Assembly (NCBI GenBank): GCA_020634395.1
Contig: JACKBU010000010.1
Location: 69,559 to 133,558, forward strand
Length of the DNA: 64,000 nt
Direction of reading: 5' to 3'
Origin: Ardenticatenaceae bacterium
Lineage (GTDB): Bacteria; Chloroflexota; Anaerolineae; Promineifilales; Promineifilaceae
This document shows positions 1 through 7,561 of this stretch, in pieces. The number at the start of each line of letters is the position of its first letter. The first letter of the stretch is position 1. The translations under genes and the position numbers were made by a program. The notes under the pieces were generated by a model. The model did not search any database. It had not been told where the DNA came from and saw only the letters and a program-made list of their open reading frames with translations.

Positions 1-2904
1 GAACAGGTGGACCGCGTCTTGCAGGCCCTCAGCAGCGCCCGCCTGATTGTGCTGCTGCCCGGCGAAAACCCCGAAGATGACCAGATCGACCTGGCCCACG
101 AAGCCCTCATCCGCAACTGGCCGCGCCTCATCGGGTGGGTGGAAGAAGAGCGCGTCGCCAAACGCCGCCGCCTGCGCCTGACCGAAGCCGCCGAGCAGTG
201 GGAACTGCTCAACCGCGACCCCAGCACCCTCTGGCGCGGCCTGCTGCTGCAAGAAGCCGACAGCTATCCGGACAAAAATGGGCTGGAAAACGCCTTCGTC
301 ACCGCCAGCCTGGAAGCCGAGCAAAAAGAGCAGGAAGAAAAAGCCGCCGCCTACCTGCTGCAGTTAGAGCAAGCCCGCGCCCTGGCCAAAGCCGAACGCC
401 TGCGCGCCGAAGAACAAGAAAAACGCGCCGAAGACCAGGAAGCCTTCGCCACAGAGAGCGCCGCCAACGCCCAGCGCCTGCAGCGCATTACCTGGCTGCT
501 GGCAGTGGTGGCCATCATCGCCATGCTGGCCGGGGGGTGGGCGGCTTTGAACGGGCAGCGCGCGCGCAGCAATGCGGCAAAGGCCGCCACCAGCGAAGCC
601 GCCGCCGTCGCCAATGCCAGTCTGGCGGCTACCAACGAGGCCCAGGCCGTGGCCAATGCCGCCCTGGCCGCCACCCGTGAAGCCGAAGCGATCAGCAGTG
701 CCAGTCTGGCGGCCACCAGCGAAGCCCTGGCCGTAGACAGCGCCAGTGCTGCCGCCACCAGTGAAGCCGTGGCGCTGGACAGCGCCGCCCTGGCCGCTGC
801 CCGCGAAGCGGAGGCCATTCGCAACGCCGACGAAGCCGACCGCCAATTCCGCCTGGCAACCTCGCGTGAACTGGCCGGCGCCAGCACCGACAACCTGAGC
901 AGCGACCCGCAGTTGGCCCTGTCGCTGGCCCTGGAAGCGGTCAACATCACCTATGCCCAGGACCAGACCGCTTCGGCCGAGGCCGAAGATGCTCTGTACC
1001 GCGCTCTGCAAGCCTCGCAGTTGCAGATGACGTTGGCCGGGCATGATGGCGCGGTCACGGCCGTTGCCTTTAGCCCGGACGGCCGTTTCATCGCCACGTC
1101 CAGCAGTGATACCAGCGTGCGCCTGTGGGACGCCGCCACCGGCCAGACACTCTACATGCTGGAAGACCACGACCGCCCGGTGACCGACGTGGCCTTTAGT
1201 CCGGATGGCACGCGGCTGGTCTCGGCGGGCGAAGACGGCCGTATTGTCGTCTGGAACGCGGAAACCGGAGCGCGCATCCTGGCCCGCAACGGCGAAAACG
1301 GCGCTATCCGGGCCATCGCCTTCAGCCCAGACGGCAGCCAACTGGCCGCCGCCAACGACGACGCCACCCTGCGCATTTGGGAAACGGCCGGCTGGACCTC
1401 ACTTTTTCTTTCTTTCGGCCACGATGATGCTCTAACCGACGTGGCGTATACCTATGACGGCCGTTTGCTGGCCACATCCGGGCGCGACGGCCGCATCATC
1501 TTCTGGAACGCCGACAACGGACTGTCCGTCAGCGCCATCGAACCGGCCATCTTCCAGGATGCGCCGCTGATCGTGAACGCCATCGCCTTCAGTCCAGACG
1601 ACCACCTGCTGGCGACGGCTAATGGCAACGGCACGGCGCGCCTGTGGGACATGGCTGCCGCAAGTTGGCGCGACACCTTCGCCGGACACGCCAGCCCGGT
1701 CAACGACATCGCCTTCAACCCGGATGGGCAAACCGTTACCACTGCCAGCAGCGATGGCACGGCCAAAGTATGGCGCATCGACAGCGGGCAGGCCATCGAC
1801 TCGCTGCCGGGCGGCGCCGGAGGGCTGCAGGCGGTAGCCTACAGTCCGGATGGGGCACAGTTGGCCACGGGCGGGCAGGATGGCGCGGCGCGTGTCTGGA
1901 ATGCCGAGCCAGAATTTGACCTGCTTATCTTTAGCGACCATACCGGCCCGGTGCGCAGCGTCAACTTTAGCCCGGATGGCACACTGGCGACGACAGGCGG
2001 CAGCGACCACACGGCCCGCGTGTGGGATGCGGCCACCGGCGCCAGCCTGTTTGTCTTCAGCGACCACAATCAGGTCGTTAACGATGCCGCCTTAAACGCC
2101 GACAACAGCCTGCTGGCCACAGCCAGCGACGATTTTAACGCCCGCCTGTGGGACCTGAACACGGGTGAGGTGCAGCTGCCGCTGCTGTTCCATAATGGGC
2201 CGGTGAACAGTGTGGTGTTTAGCCCGAACGGCCGTCTTCTGCTCACGGCCAGCGACGATGGCTTTGCCCGCCTGTGGGACGTAACGGACCACAGCCTTCA
2301 GGTGCGCTTTGACAATGAGGGGCAGGTGGTGAACCGCGCCGTCTTCAGTGCCGATGGCACGCGGCTGGCGACGGCCGGCGGCGGCGGGCTGGCGCGTGTC
2401 TGGTCGGCGGAGGGGGATTTGCTGCTGACACTGGCCGGGCATACTGGGGCAGTGAATGACGTGGCGTTTAGCCAGGACGGCCGTTTCCTGGTAACGGCCG
2501 GCGACGACAACACGGCGCGCCTGTGGGATTTAGAGAGCGGGGAGATGGTGCGCACCTTTACCGGCCATTCCGGGCCGGTGCTCGGCGTGTCGTTTAGCGC
2601 CGATGAGGTGCATCTGGCCACGGCCAGCGCCGACCGCACGAGCAAAATCTGGCTGGCGGCGACCGGGCAGGCGGTGCGCACGCTGGTGGGACACACCTCG
2701 ACGGTGTTTAGTGTGGCGTACAGCCCGGACGGCGGGCGGCTGGCGACGGCCAGCGCCGACAGCACGGCCATCATTCAGGCCGTCGATGACCTGGCGACGT
2801 TGTTTGAGCGGGGCCTGGCCCGCGCCACGCGCGGCCTGACGCCGGCGGAGTGCCAGCAGTATTTGCGGGGACGGCCGTGTTTGGGAACGATGAGCGATGA
2901 ATGA
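1..2904 (+). CDS. nSTAND-type NTPase C-terminal part with 14 WD40 repeats (5'-truncated)
   Basis: The frame is open from the first base, so the N-terminal NTPase portion lies outside the window; the GTG at 7 is only the first possible start inside it. The first ~60 residues (DLAHEALIRNWPRLIGW motif) match the end of the nSTAND1/AAA region usually joined to WD40 repeats. A charged coiled coil follows, then one membrane segment (ITWLLAVVAIIAMLAGG, about nt 484-550), then five 14-residue Ala/Ser/Glu repeats of the type SLAATxEAxAVxxA, and then WD40 repeats. I count 14 blades (FSPDG..LATAS.D..ARLWD), which would make two seven-bladed propellers. The C-terminal tail LTPAECQQYL is common in such proteins. 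Likely role: a membrane-anchored signalling or defence-type switch; the ligand is unknown. The HepT/MntA pair lies just downstream. Confidence 0.88.
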   Translation, partial: EQVDRVLQALSSARLIVLLPGENPEDDQIDLAHEALIRNWPRLIGWVEEERVAKRRRLRLTEAAEQWELLNRDPSTLWRGLLLQEADSYPDKNGLENAFVTASLEAEQKEQEEKAAAYLLQLEQARALAKAERLRAEEQEKRAEDQEAFATESAANAQRLQRITWLLAVVAIIAMLAGGWAALNGQRARSNAAKAATSEAAAVANASLAATNEAQAVANAALAATREAEAISSASLAATSEALAVDSASAAATSEAVALDSAALAAAREAEAIRNADEADRQFRLATSRELAGASTDNLSSDPQLALSLALEAVNITYAQDQTASAEAEDALYRALQASQLQMTLAGHDGAVTAVAFSPDGRFIATSSSDTSVRLWDAATGQTLYMLEDHDRPVTDVAFSPDGTRLVSAGEDGRIVVWNAETGARILARNGENGAIRAIAFSPDGSQLAAANDDATLRIWETAGWTSLFLSFGHDDALTDVAYTYDGRLLATSGRDGRIIFWNADNGLSVSAIEPAIFQDAPLIVNAIAFSPDDHLLATANGNGTARLWDMAAASWRDTFAGHASPVNDIAFNPDGQTVTTASSDGTAKVWRIDSGQAIDSLPGGAGGLQAVAYSPDGAQLATGGQDGAARVWNAEPEFDLLIFSDHTGPVRSVNFSPDGTLATTGGSDHTARVWDAATGASLFVFSDHNQVVNDAALNADNSLLATASDDFNARLWDLNTGEVQLPLLFHNGPVNSVVFSPNGRLLLTASDDGFARLWDVTDHSLQVRFDNEGQVVNRAVFSADGTRLATAGGGGLARVWSAEGDLLLTLAGHTGAVNDVAFSQDGRFLVTAGDDNTARLWDLESGEMVRTFTGHSGPVLGVSFSADEVHLATASADRTSKIWLAATGQAVRTLVGHTSTVFSVAYSPDGGRLATASADSTAIIQAVDDLATLFERGLARATRGLTPAECQQYLRGRPCLGTMSDE

Positions 2905-2985
2905 TGAACGCGGAATGATGAACGGGGAACGATGAGCGATGAACGATGAACGCGGAACGTTTATCGTTCATCGTTCAAAGAAACC
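2905..2985. repeat. Intergenic array of short words (gaacgatga / tcatcgttc)
   Basis: After the WD40 gene stop the DNA is made of imperfect copies of gaacgatga and gatgaacgc, ending in the inverse word gttcatcgttc, so it can fold into a hairpin. The same words return at 3717-3760, 20722-20781 and 30845-30865. No coding role is apparent; it may act as a terminator-like or structural filler. Confidence 0.6.
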
Positions 2986-3032
2986 TGTCAGGCTGGCGGG
3001 CAAATAATTCTACGTGGGGTGAACTTATCGGT

Positions 3033-3038
3033 TATAAT
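3033..3038 (+). promoter_or_regulatory. TATAAT -10 box of the mntA-hepT operon
   Basis: A perfect TATAAT ends 6 nt before the ATG at 3045, and no Shine-Dalgarno sequence precedes that ATG. This fits a leaderless transcript, as proposed for several other genes in the window. No convincing -35 box is visible. Confidence 0.55.
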
Positions 3039-3044
3039 GCAGAC

Positions 3045-3368
3045 ATGGCTCAATTATCTGACCAACATGACATGAAAAATATTTCCTTCACGTCGGCCGA
3101 GATAGCCAGATTTTGCGAACAGTATCAAATTCGCCGGTTGGCTTTATTTGGCTCCGTGCTGCGTGATGACTTTGGCCCCGCCAGTGATGTGGATGTATTG
3201 GTTGAATTTAAACCGCAAGCGCAAGTCGGTTTAATGGCTTTTGCCCGTATGCAGCGTGAGCTTTCAGAGCTGTTACAGCGCCCCATTGATTTGGTAACTC
3301 CCGACGGCTTAAAGCCTTTAATCAAACGATCTGTTTTGGACAGCGCGAAGGTTATTTATGCGGCGTGA
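3045..3368 (+). CDS. mntA: MntA-like nucleotidyltransferase antitoxin
   Basis: A small minimal-nucleotidyltransferase (MNT) protein of 107 aa from the chosen start. The signature LFGSVLRDDFGPASDVDVLVEF holds the GSxxR and DxD residues that bind NTP and metal. In characterised HepT/MntA systems MntA transfers AMP to a tyrosine of the HEPN toxin and so silences it. The reading frame is open from 2946, but conservation starts near 3070 and the ATG at 3045 sits 6 nt after TATAAT, so 3045 was chosen; an ATG at 3072 is possible. It overlaps the downstream hepT by 11 nt, which indicates translational coupling. The ACGGCCGT octamer is absent here. Confidence 0.88.
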   Translation: MAQLSDQHDMKNISFTSAEIARFCEQYQIRRLALFGSVLRDDFGPASDVDVLVEFKPQAQVGLMAFARMQRELSELLQRPIDLVTPDGLKPLIKRSVLDSAKVIYAA

Positions 3369-3705
3369 AACGCTTTACCTGGCCGACATCATTGAAGCGG
3401 CGGAGGCAATGGCTGAGTTTGTTCAAGGCCTGAACGAATCCGACTTCAACCGGGACGCCAAAACGCAAAGCGCCGTGATCCAAAAACTTATTGTGATAGG
3501 CGAAGCGGCCGCCCGATTACCCCAAGATTTCAAGGATCGGTATCCGCAGATCGAGTGGCGTGATGTGGTTGCTTTTCGCAACATACTGGTACACGCTTAC
3601 TTTTCCATCAAGCTGGCCATCATTTGGCATACTGTCCAGCATGAAGTCCCCCTGTTACGTCAAAAAGTCATCGAGATCATGGAGCAGGAACGCGAGGAGC
3701 AGTAA
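3358..3705 (+). CDS. hepT: HepT-like HEPN ribonuclease toxin (DUF86)
   Basis: A 115-aa all-helical HEPN protein. RNILVHAYF near residues 74-82 fits the RX4HXY motif: Arg and His are the RNase active-site residues and the Tyr is the residue AMPylated by MntA in studied systems. It starts inside the 3' end of the MNT gene, the usual antitoxin-first order. Predicted role: RNA cleavage (in known cases tRNA or mRNA) when released from the antitoxin, giving growth arrest or phage defence. The assignment of the pair is firm; the target is not visible from sequence. Confidence 0.9.
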   Translation: MRRETLYLADIIEAAEAMAEFVQGLNESDFNRDAKTQSAVIQKLIVIGEAAARLPQDFKDRYPQIEWRDVVAFRNILVHAYFSIKLAIIWHTVQHEVPLLRQKVIEIMEQEREEQ

Positions 3706-3716
3706 ATACCCTCTTT

Positions 3717-3760
3717 TGCTCATCGTTCATCGCTCCGCGTTCATCATTCAAAGAAACGTC
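3717..3760. repeat. tcatcgttc-type intergenic word repeat
   Basis: Between hepT and the convergent nitroreductase gene the DNA repeats tcatcgttcatcg and gttcatcattc, the same family as at 2905-2985 but in inverted orientation. The two copies therefore bracket the HepT/MntA module. Confidence 0.5.
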
Positions 3761-4419
3761 GCTATCTCCTCCAGGGGCTTTTTGCTGATGACCGGCACTT
3801 CGGCGTCCGGGGCGGGGTGGCCCACGACAAGGATGAGATACGGCCGTTCCCCCTCCGGCCGCCCACACAGCTCATTCAGGAAACCCATTGGGCTAGGGGT
3901 GTGCGTCAGCGAGACCAAACCGGCGTGGTGGACGGCCGTTACCAGCAGCCCCACCGCAATCCCCACCGATTCTTGCACATAGTAGTGTTTGATTTTACGG
4001 CCGTTCCCATCCACCCCATAACTTTGCGCAAACACCACAATCAGATAAGGCGCGCTCTCTAAAAAAGGCTTCTGCCAATCCGTGCCCAGGGGCGCCAACG
4101 CCTCTAACCACTCCTGGGGCGCGCGGCTTTCGTAAAAAGCGCGCTCCTCCGCCTCCGCTGCCTGCCGGATTTGCCGCTTCAGCGCCGGATTGCTGACGAC
4201 GGCGAAGTGCCAGGGCTGTTTATTGGCCCCATTGGGCGCGGTTCCGGCCGTGCGCAGGCAGTTTTCGATGATTTCCCGCGCCACGGGCCGGTCGGAGAAG
4301 TGGCGCACGGTGCGTCGCCGGGCCATTTCCGCATAAAAATCGGCCGCCCGCTGCGCCATTTCCTCTGGTGGATACGCTTGATATTGTGTTAAGGGCTGAA
4401 ATTCTGGGGATTTGTCCAT
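3748..4419 (-). CDS. Nitroreductase family protein (iodotyrosine-deiodinase/BluB-like group)
   Basis: A 223-aa FMN-dependent nitroreductase-fold protein. The N-terminal RRTVRHFSDRPV and the APNGANKQPWHF motif are typical FMN-contact segments of the subgroup that includes iodotyrosine deiodinase and BluB. The C-terminal half has HYYVQESVGIAVGLLVTA and an SPMGFLNELCGRP segment, as in that subgroup. It is presumably a flavin-dependent reductase or dehalogenase; the substrate cannot be read. It is monocistronic, convergent with hepT and faces the minisatellite upstream. Confidence 0.85.
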   Translation of the reverse strand: MDKSPEFQPLTQYQAYPPEEMAQRAADFYAEMARRRTVRHFSDRPVAREIIENCLRTAGTAPNGANKQPWHFAVVSNPALKRQIRQAAEAEERAFYESRAPQEWLEALAPLGTDWQKPFLESAPYLIVVFAQSYGVDGNGRKIKHYYVQESVGIAVGLLVTAVHHAGLVSLTHTPSPMGFLNELCGRPEGERPYLILVVGHPAPDAEVPVISKKPLEEIATFL

Positions 4420-4490
4420 TTTGGATCCTTGGGATTACAAGAAGGCTTTAAGGGCGACGGGCTGAATGCAATAAAGCATCTCAAAAGAGG

Positions 4491-4518
4491 GGGGATTCTT
4501 CGCTGCGCTCAGAATGAC
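4491..4518. repeat. Widespread intergenic element (ggattcttcgctgcgctcag)
   Basis: The string around ggattcttcgctgcgctcag followed by aatgac is an intergenic element seen repeatedly in many bacterial genomes, where its other strand is often mis-annotated as a peptide containing ILSAAKNP. From memory of other genomes it is a dispersed repeat; in this window only one copy was seen. Confidence 0.5.
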
Positions 4519-4579
4519 CTGTATCCCCTCAAAGCCGGGTTTACCCGGCGTTGTTTTGTAGACCGGCGCTGAAGCGCCG

Positions 4580-4873
4580 GTCATCACGCCGAAGCCTCCG
4601 GTCATCACGCCGAAGCCTCCGGTCATCACGCCGAAGCCTCCGGTCATCACGCCGAAGCCTCCGGTCATCACGCCGAAGCCTCCGGTCATCACGCCGAAGC
4701 CTTCGGCCACCATGCCGAAGCCTCCGGTCACCACGCCGAAGCCTCCGGTCATCACGCCGAAGCCTTCGGCCACCATGCCGAAGCCTCCGGTCACCACGCC
4801 GAAGCCTCCGGTCACCATGCCGAAGCCTCCGGTCACCTCGCCGAAGCCTTCGGTCACCTCGCCGAAGGCTCCG
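4580..4873. repeat. 21-bp minisatellite, 14 units
   Basis: Fourteen head-to-tail copies of a 21-bp unit (core gtcatcacgccgaagcctccg) with few substitutions (catcac/caccat/cacctc, cctccg/ccttcg). It is preceded by a perfect-arm hairpin accggcgc..gcgccggt at 4562-4581. Because 21 is divisible by three, the minus strand stays open as MTGGFGV repeats, but that frame has no ribosome binding site and no non-repetitive domain, so it is not called a gene. It lies between nitroreductase and typA; the flanks to 4420 and 4917 hold no gene. Confidence 0.9.
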
Positions 4874-4917
4874 GGCTAATAGCTAACAGCTAACAGCTAA
4901 TAGCTATTAGCTTGCGG

Positions 4918-6756
4918 CTACTCCCCCACCGCATATTTCGCCCGTTTAGCCATGCGGGCGCGCATGTCGTGGCGCAAATCGCGCTTGCGCAGGCGCAAAG
5001 AATGGGGCGTTACTTCCAACAAATCGTCATCGCCTAGATATTCGATGGCGTCATCGAGGGAAAGCAGGCGCGGCGGCGTTAGCCCTTCCGTGATGCCGGT
5101 GGGGGTGGCCCGGTGGTTGGTGAGATGCTTCGTCTTGCAGACGTTAATCACCAGTTCGTCCTCGCGGATATGCTCGCCGACGATTTGTCCGGCATAGACT
5201 TCATCACCGGGCACCACAAAAAACGCGCCGCGCTGCTGCAAATTGGTCAGGGCATACGCCGTTACCGTGCCGGTTTCCAGGGCGACCATCGAACCAAGCG
5301 GCTGGGTGTTCAGGTCGCCCCGATATTCTTCGTAACCGTGGAAGAGGGTGTGGAAAATGCCCGTGCCGCGTGTCGCAGTGAGGAACGGTTGGCGAAAGCC
5401 CAGCGTGCCGCGCGTCGGCACCAGGTATTCGGCGTAGACGGTGCCATCATCGCCGTAACGAATGGCAATGACTTGCCCTTTGCGCCGCCCCAACATCTCG
5501 CTAACGGCCCCATAATAGTCGTTGTGGACCTCTAAAAAGATGTGTTCGATGGGTTCTAGCAGGCCATCGGGGCTATCTTTGAAGATAACTTCCGGGCGGC
5601 TGACGGCAAATTCGTACCCTTCGCGGCGCATCGTCTCGATAAAGATGGCCAGATGCAGTTCGCCGCGCCCGGAGACCACAAATTCGTTGGCTTTGTCCGT
5701 TTCTTGCACGCGCAGGGCCACGTTGCTTTCCAATTCACGCATAAGACGCTCGCGGATCTGGCGGCTGGTGACATACTGTCCCTCGCGGCCGGCAAAGGGG
5801 CTGTCGTTGATGCGGAAAGTCATGCGGACGGTGGGTTCTTCGACCGTGATGGGGGGTAACGGCCGTGGATCATCATAATCGGCAATCGTGTCGCCAATGC
5901 CCACGTCCGGGATACCGGCCACGGCCACAATGTTACCCGCGTGCACCACCTCTTGCGGCACCCGCTGCAGGTCGCGGAAGAGATAAACGTTCGTCACTTT
6001 GCCCTGGCGCAGCTCGCCCTCGGCTGTGATGTGGGCCACCGTCTGTCCGGTGCGAATGGTTCCACTCGTCAGACGGCCGATAGCGATTTTGCCAACGTAG
6101 GTACTGTATTCCAGCGTCGTTACCAGCAGTTGGGTCGGCCCATCCTCATCCACAACCGGCGGCGGCAGGTGGTCGATAATCGTCTGGAACAGCGGCGAGA
6201 GGTCGTCGGCCAGATCATCCGGCGCAAAACCGGCTTTGCCTTCCAATGCTTTGGTATAAACCACCGGAAAATCGGCCTGGTCTTCACTGGCTTCCAGGTC
6301 GATGAACAGATCAAACGTGGCATTGACCGCATAATCAGGCCGGGACATCGGGCGGTCGATTTTATTGACCACGAGAATGACCTTGAGGCCCCGCTGCAAA
6401 GCCTGGCGCAGCACAAAACGGGTCTGGGGCATCGGCCCTTCCACCGCATCCACCAGCAGCAGCACGCCGTCGACCATATTCACCACGCGCTCCACCTCGC
6501 CGCCGAAGTCGGCGTGGCCGGGGGTGTCGACAATGTTGATGGTGTAGCCGTTGTAGACGATGCCGGTGTTCTTAGCCAGGATGGTAATGCCGCGCTCGCG
6601 CTCTAAATCGTTGGAATCGAGCACGCGCTCGGCGACTTGCTGGTTCTGGCGGAAGACGTTGGCCTGCCGCAGCATGCCATCGACCAGCGTGGTTTTGCCA
6701 TGATCCACGTGGGCGATGATGGCGATATTCCGAATGTCGTTTCTGGGTTGTAACAT
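4918..6756 (-). CDS. typA: TypA/BipA ribosome-associated translational GTPase
   Basis: A 612-aa elongation-factor-like GTPase. G1 is AHVDHGKTT, G3 DTPGHADF and G4 NKIDRP, followed by EF-G-like beta-barrel and alpha/beta domains and the TypA-specific C-terminus (TRGTLGFRQPFLTATRG, RLRKRDLRH). Length and order match the family. The ATG at 6756 (MLQPRNDIRNIAIIAH) was chosen because homologues begin there; the frame is open further upstream to 6810. TypA acts on the 30S/50S ribosome in stress and late 50S assembly. A promoter and a terminator-like hairpin in its leader (below) suggest regulation at transcription elongation. Confidence 0.95.
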   Translation of the reverse strand: MLQPRNDIRNIAIIAHVDHGKTTLVDGMLRQANVFRQNQQVAERVLDSNDLERERGITILAKNTGIVYNGYTINIVDTPGHADFGGEVERVVNMVDGVLLLVDAVEGPMPQTRFVLRQALQRGLKVILVVNKIDRPMSRPDYAVNATFDLFIDLEASEDQADFPVVYTKALEGKAGFAPDDLADDLSPLFQTIIDHLPPPVVDEDGPTQLLVTTLEYSTYVGKIAIGRLTSGTIRTGQTVAHITAEGELRQGKVTNVYLFRDLQRVPQEVVHAGNIVAVAGIPDVGIGDTIADYDDPRPLPPITVEEPTVRMTFRINDSPFAGREGQYVTSRQIRERLMRELESNVALRVQETDKANEFVVSGRGELHLAIFIETMRREGYEFAVSRPEVIFKDSPDGLLEPIEHIFLEVHNDYYGAVSEMLGRRKGQVIAIRYGDDGTVYAEYLVPTRGTLGFRQPFLTATRGTGIFHTLFHGYEEYRGDLNTQPLGSMVALETGTVTAYALTNLQQRGAFFVVPGDEVYAGQIVGEHIREDELVINVCKTKHLTNHRATPTGITEGLTPPRLLSLDDAIEYLGDDDLLEVTPHSLRLRKRDLRHDMRARMAKRAKYAVGE

Positions 6757-6887
6757 AGTATTTACCTTGGCAGACGGCCGTTGGTTGCCCGGACGTGAAC
6801 GTCTGGGCAATAGAACGACGCCGGGTAAACCCGGCTTTTCCGTGAACCGATTTGTTTTTTACGGCCGTCTACATTGAAAATTGACGC

Positions 6888-6917
6888 AAAAAGGCCCGAT
6901 CAGCGTCTTGATCGGGC
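6888..6917 (-). promoter_or_regulatory. Terminator-like hairpin at the 5' end of the typA leader
   Basis: On the minus strand GCCCGATCA-loop-TGATCGGGC (9-bp perfect stem) is followed by CCTTTTTG, which has the form of an intrinsic terminator. It sits about 5 nt after the predicted typA start point and about 130 nt before the ATG, and no minus-strand gene lies upstream that would need termination. It is therefore a candidate attenuator. Confidence 0.5.
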
Positions 6918-6928
6918 GATTGGAACCT

Positions 6929-6957
6929 ATTGTATGGGAGGGCGGGAAATATAGCAA
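6929..6957 (-). promoter_or_regulatory. Predicted sigma70-type promoter of typA
   Basis: Read on the minus strand: TTGCTA, a 17-nt spacer, then TACAAT. The inferred start point is near 6922, giving a leader of roughly 165 nt. Confidence 0.55.
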
Positions 6958-7007
6958 TGAAACGGCCGTCCTAATTACAAACTGTTAAGCTGCCCCCGCG
7001 TGCTGCC

Positions 7008-7036
7008 TTCGCCTCCCTTTCTGCCTACGGTATAAT
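7008..7036 (+). promoter_or_regulatory. Predicted promoter of the DUF4180 gene
   Basis: TTCGCC, a 17-nt spacer, then a perfect TATAAT. The same -35/-10 pair with the same spacing occurs before the exporter permease gene at 61474-61502. The start codon follows after a 46-nt leader containing GAGGAG. Confidence 0.6.
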
Positions 7037-7082
7037 GTGACACAGTTTCACAGATAATCAAGGCTGAGGAGTGGCCTACATC

Positions 7083-7427
7083 ATGGAAGAAAACAATCTC
7101 TTTTACATTTCGTCTGCCGAACAGGAGCACATCATTGCCAGCGGCAACGACGTGCTGGATTTGATGGGAAACAGCGCGCATTATGATTCGCAAAAGCTGC
7201 TGCTGGACCAGGCCCACCTCTCGCCGGCCTTTTTTGATTTGAGCAGCGGGCTGGCCGGGGAGATATTTTTGAAGCTAAACAATTACCGGGTGAAAACGGC
7301 CGTGGTCGCCGATCTCGCCGCCATCCCCAGCCAACGCTTCCAGGAACTGGTCGCCGAATGCAACAAAGGCCAGGAAATCAACTTCTTCACGGACATGGCT
7401 GCCGCCAAAGCGTGGCTTACTAAGTAA
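7083..7427 (+). CDS. DUF4180 domain protein
   Basis: A 114-aa protein matching DUF4180 by its core FFDLSSGLAGEIFLKLNNYRVKTAVVADL. The family is uncharacterised; members are small cytosolic proteins often found near regulators. The ATG at 7083 was preferred because GAGGAG lies about 10 nt upstream; a GTG at 7071 is in frame. It has its own promoter and the next gene is 134 nt away, so it is probably monocistronic. Function unknown. Confidence 0.8.
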   Translation: MEENNLFYISSAEQEHIIASGNDVLDLMGNSAHYDSQKLLLDQAHLSPAFFDLSSGLAGEIFLKLNNYRVKTAVVADLAAIPSQRFQELVAECNKGQEINFFTDMAAAKAWLTK

Positions 7428-7561
7428 CACCCCCCCGGCTGAGAAGCTCACCGGCTGTGTCTTTGCGGAAAAGAACGTGCCTGTATCGTTTATACTGAAT
7501 AGAGGTACCAGTATTTTGACGTCTGCATGTAGGGGTACAGCTGGAAACACCTGGAGAAAAC

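Noticed and set aside
364..1341. Long minus-strand frames opposite the WD40 gene
   Set aside because: They are antisense shadows of a GC-rich repetitive gene; their products are low-complexity and show no family features.
4435..4857. Minus-strand open frame coding MTGGFGV repeats, 140 aa
   Set aside because: It is the translation of a 21-bp minisatellite and of a widespread intergenic element (ILSAAKNP). No ribosome binding site or non-repetitive domain.
4580..4873. Possible CRISPR array
   Set aside because: Units are contiguous with no unique spacers and there are no cas genes; the same holds for 58171-58442.
7463..7496. Promoter for the Ser/Thr kinase (TTGCGG and TATACT)
   Set aside because: The spacer is about 22 nt, too long for a sigma70-type promoter, and no other -35 box fits.
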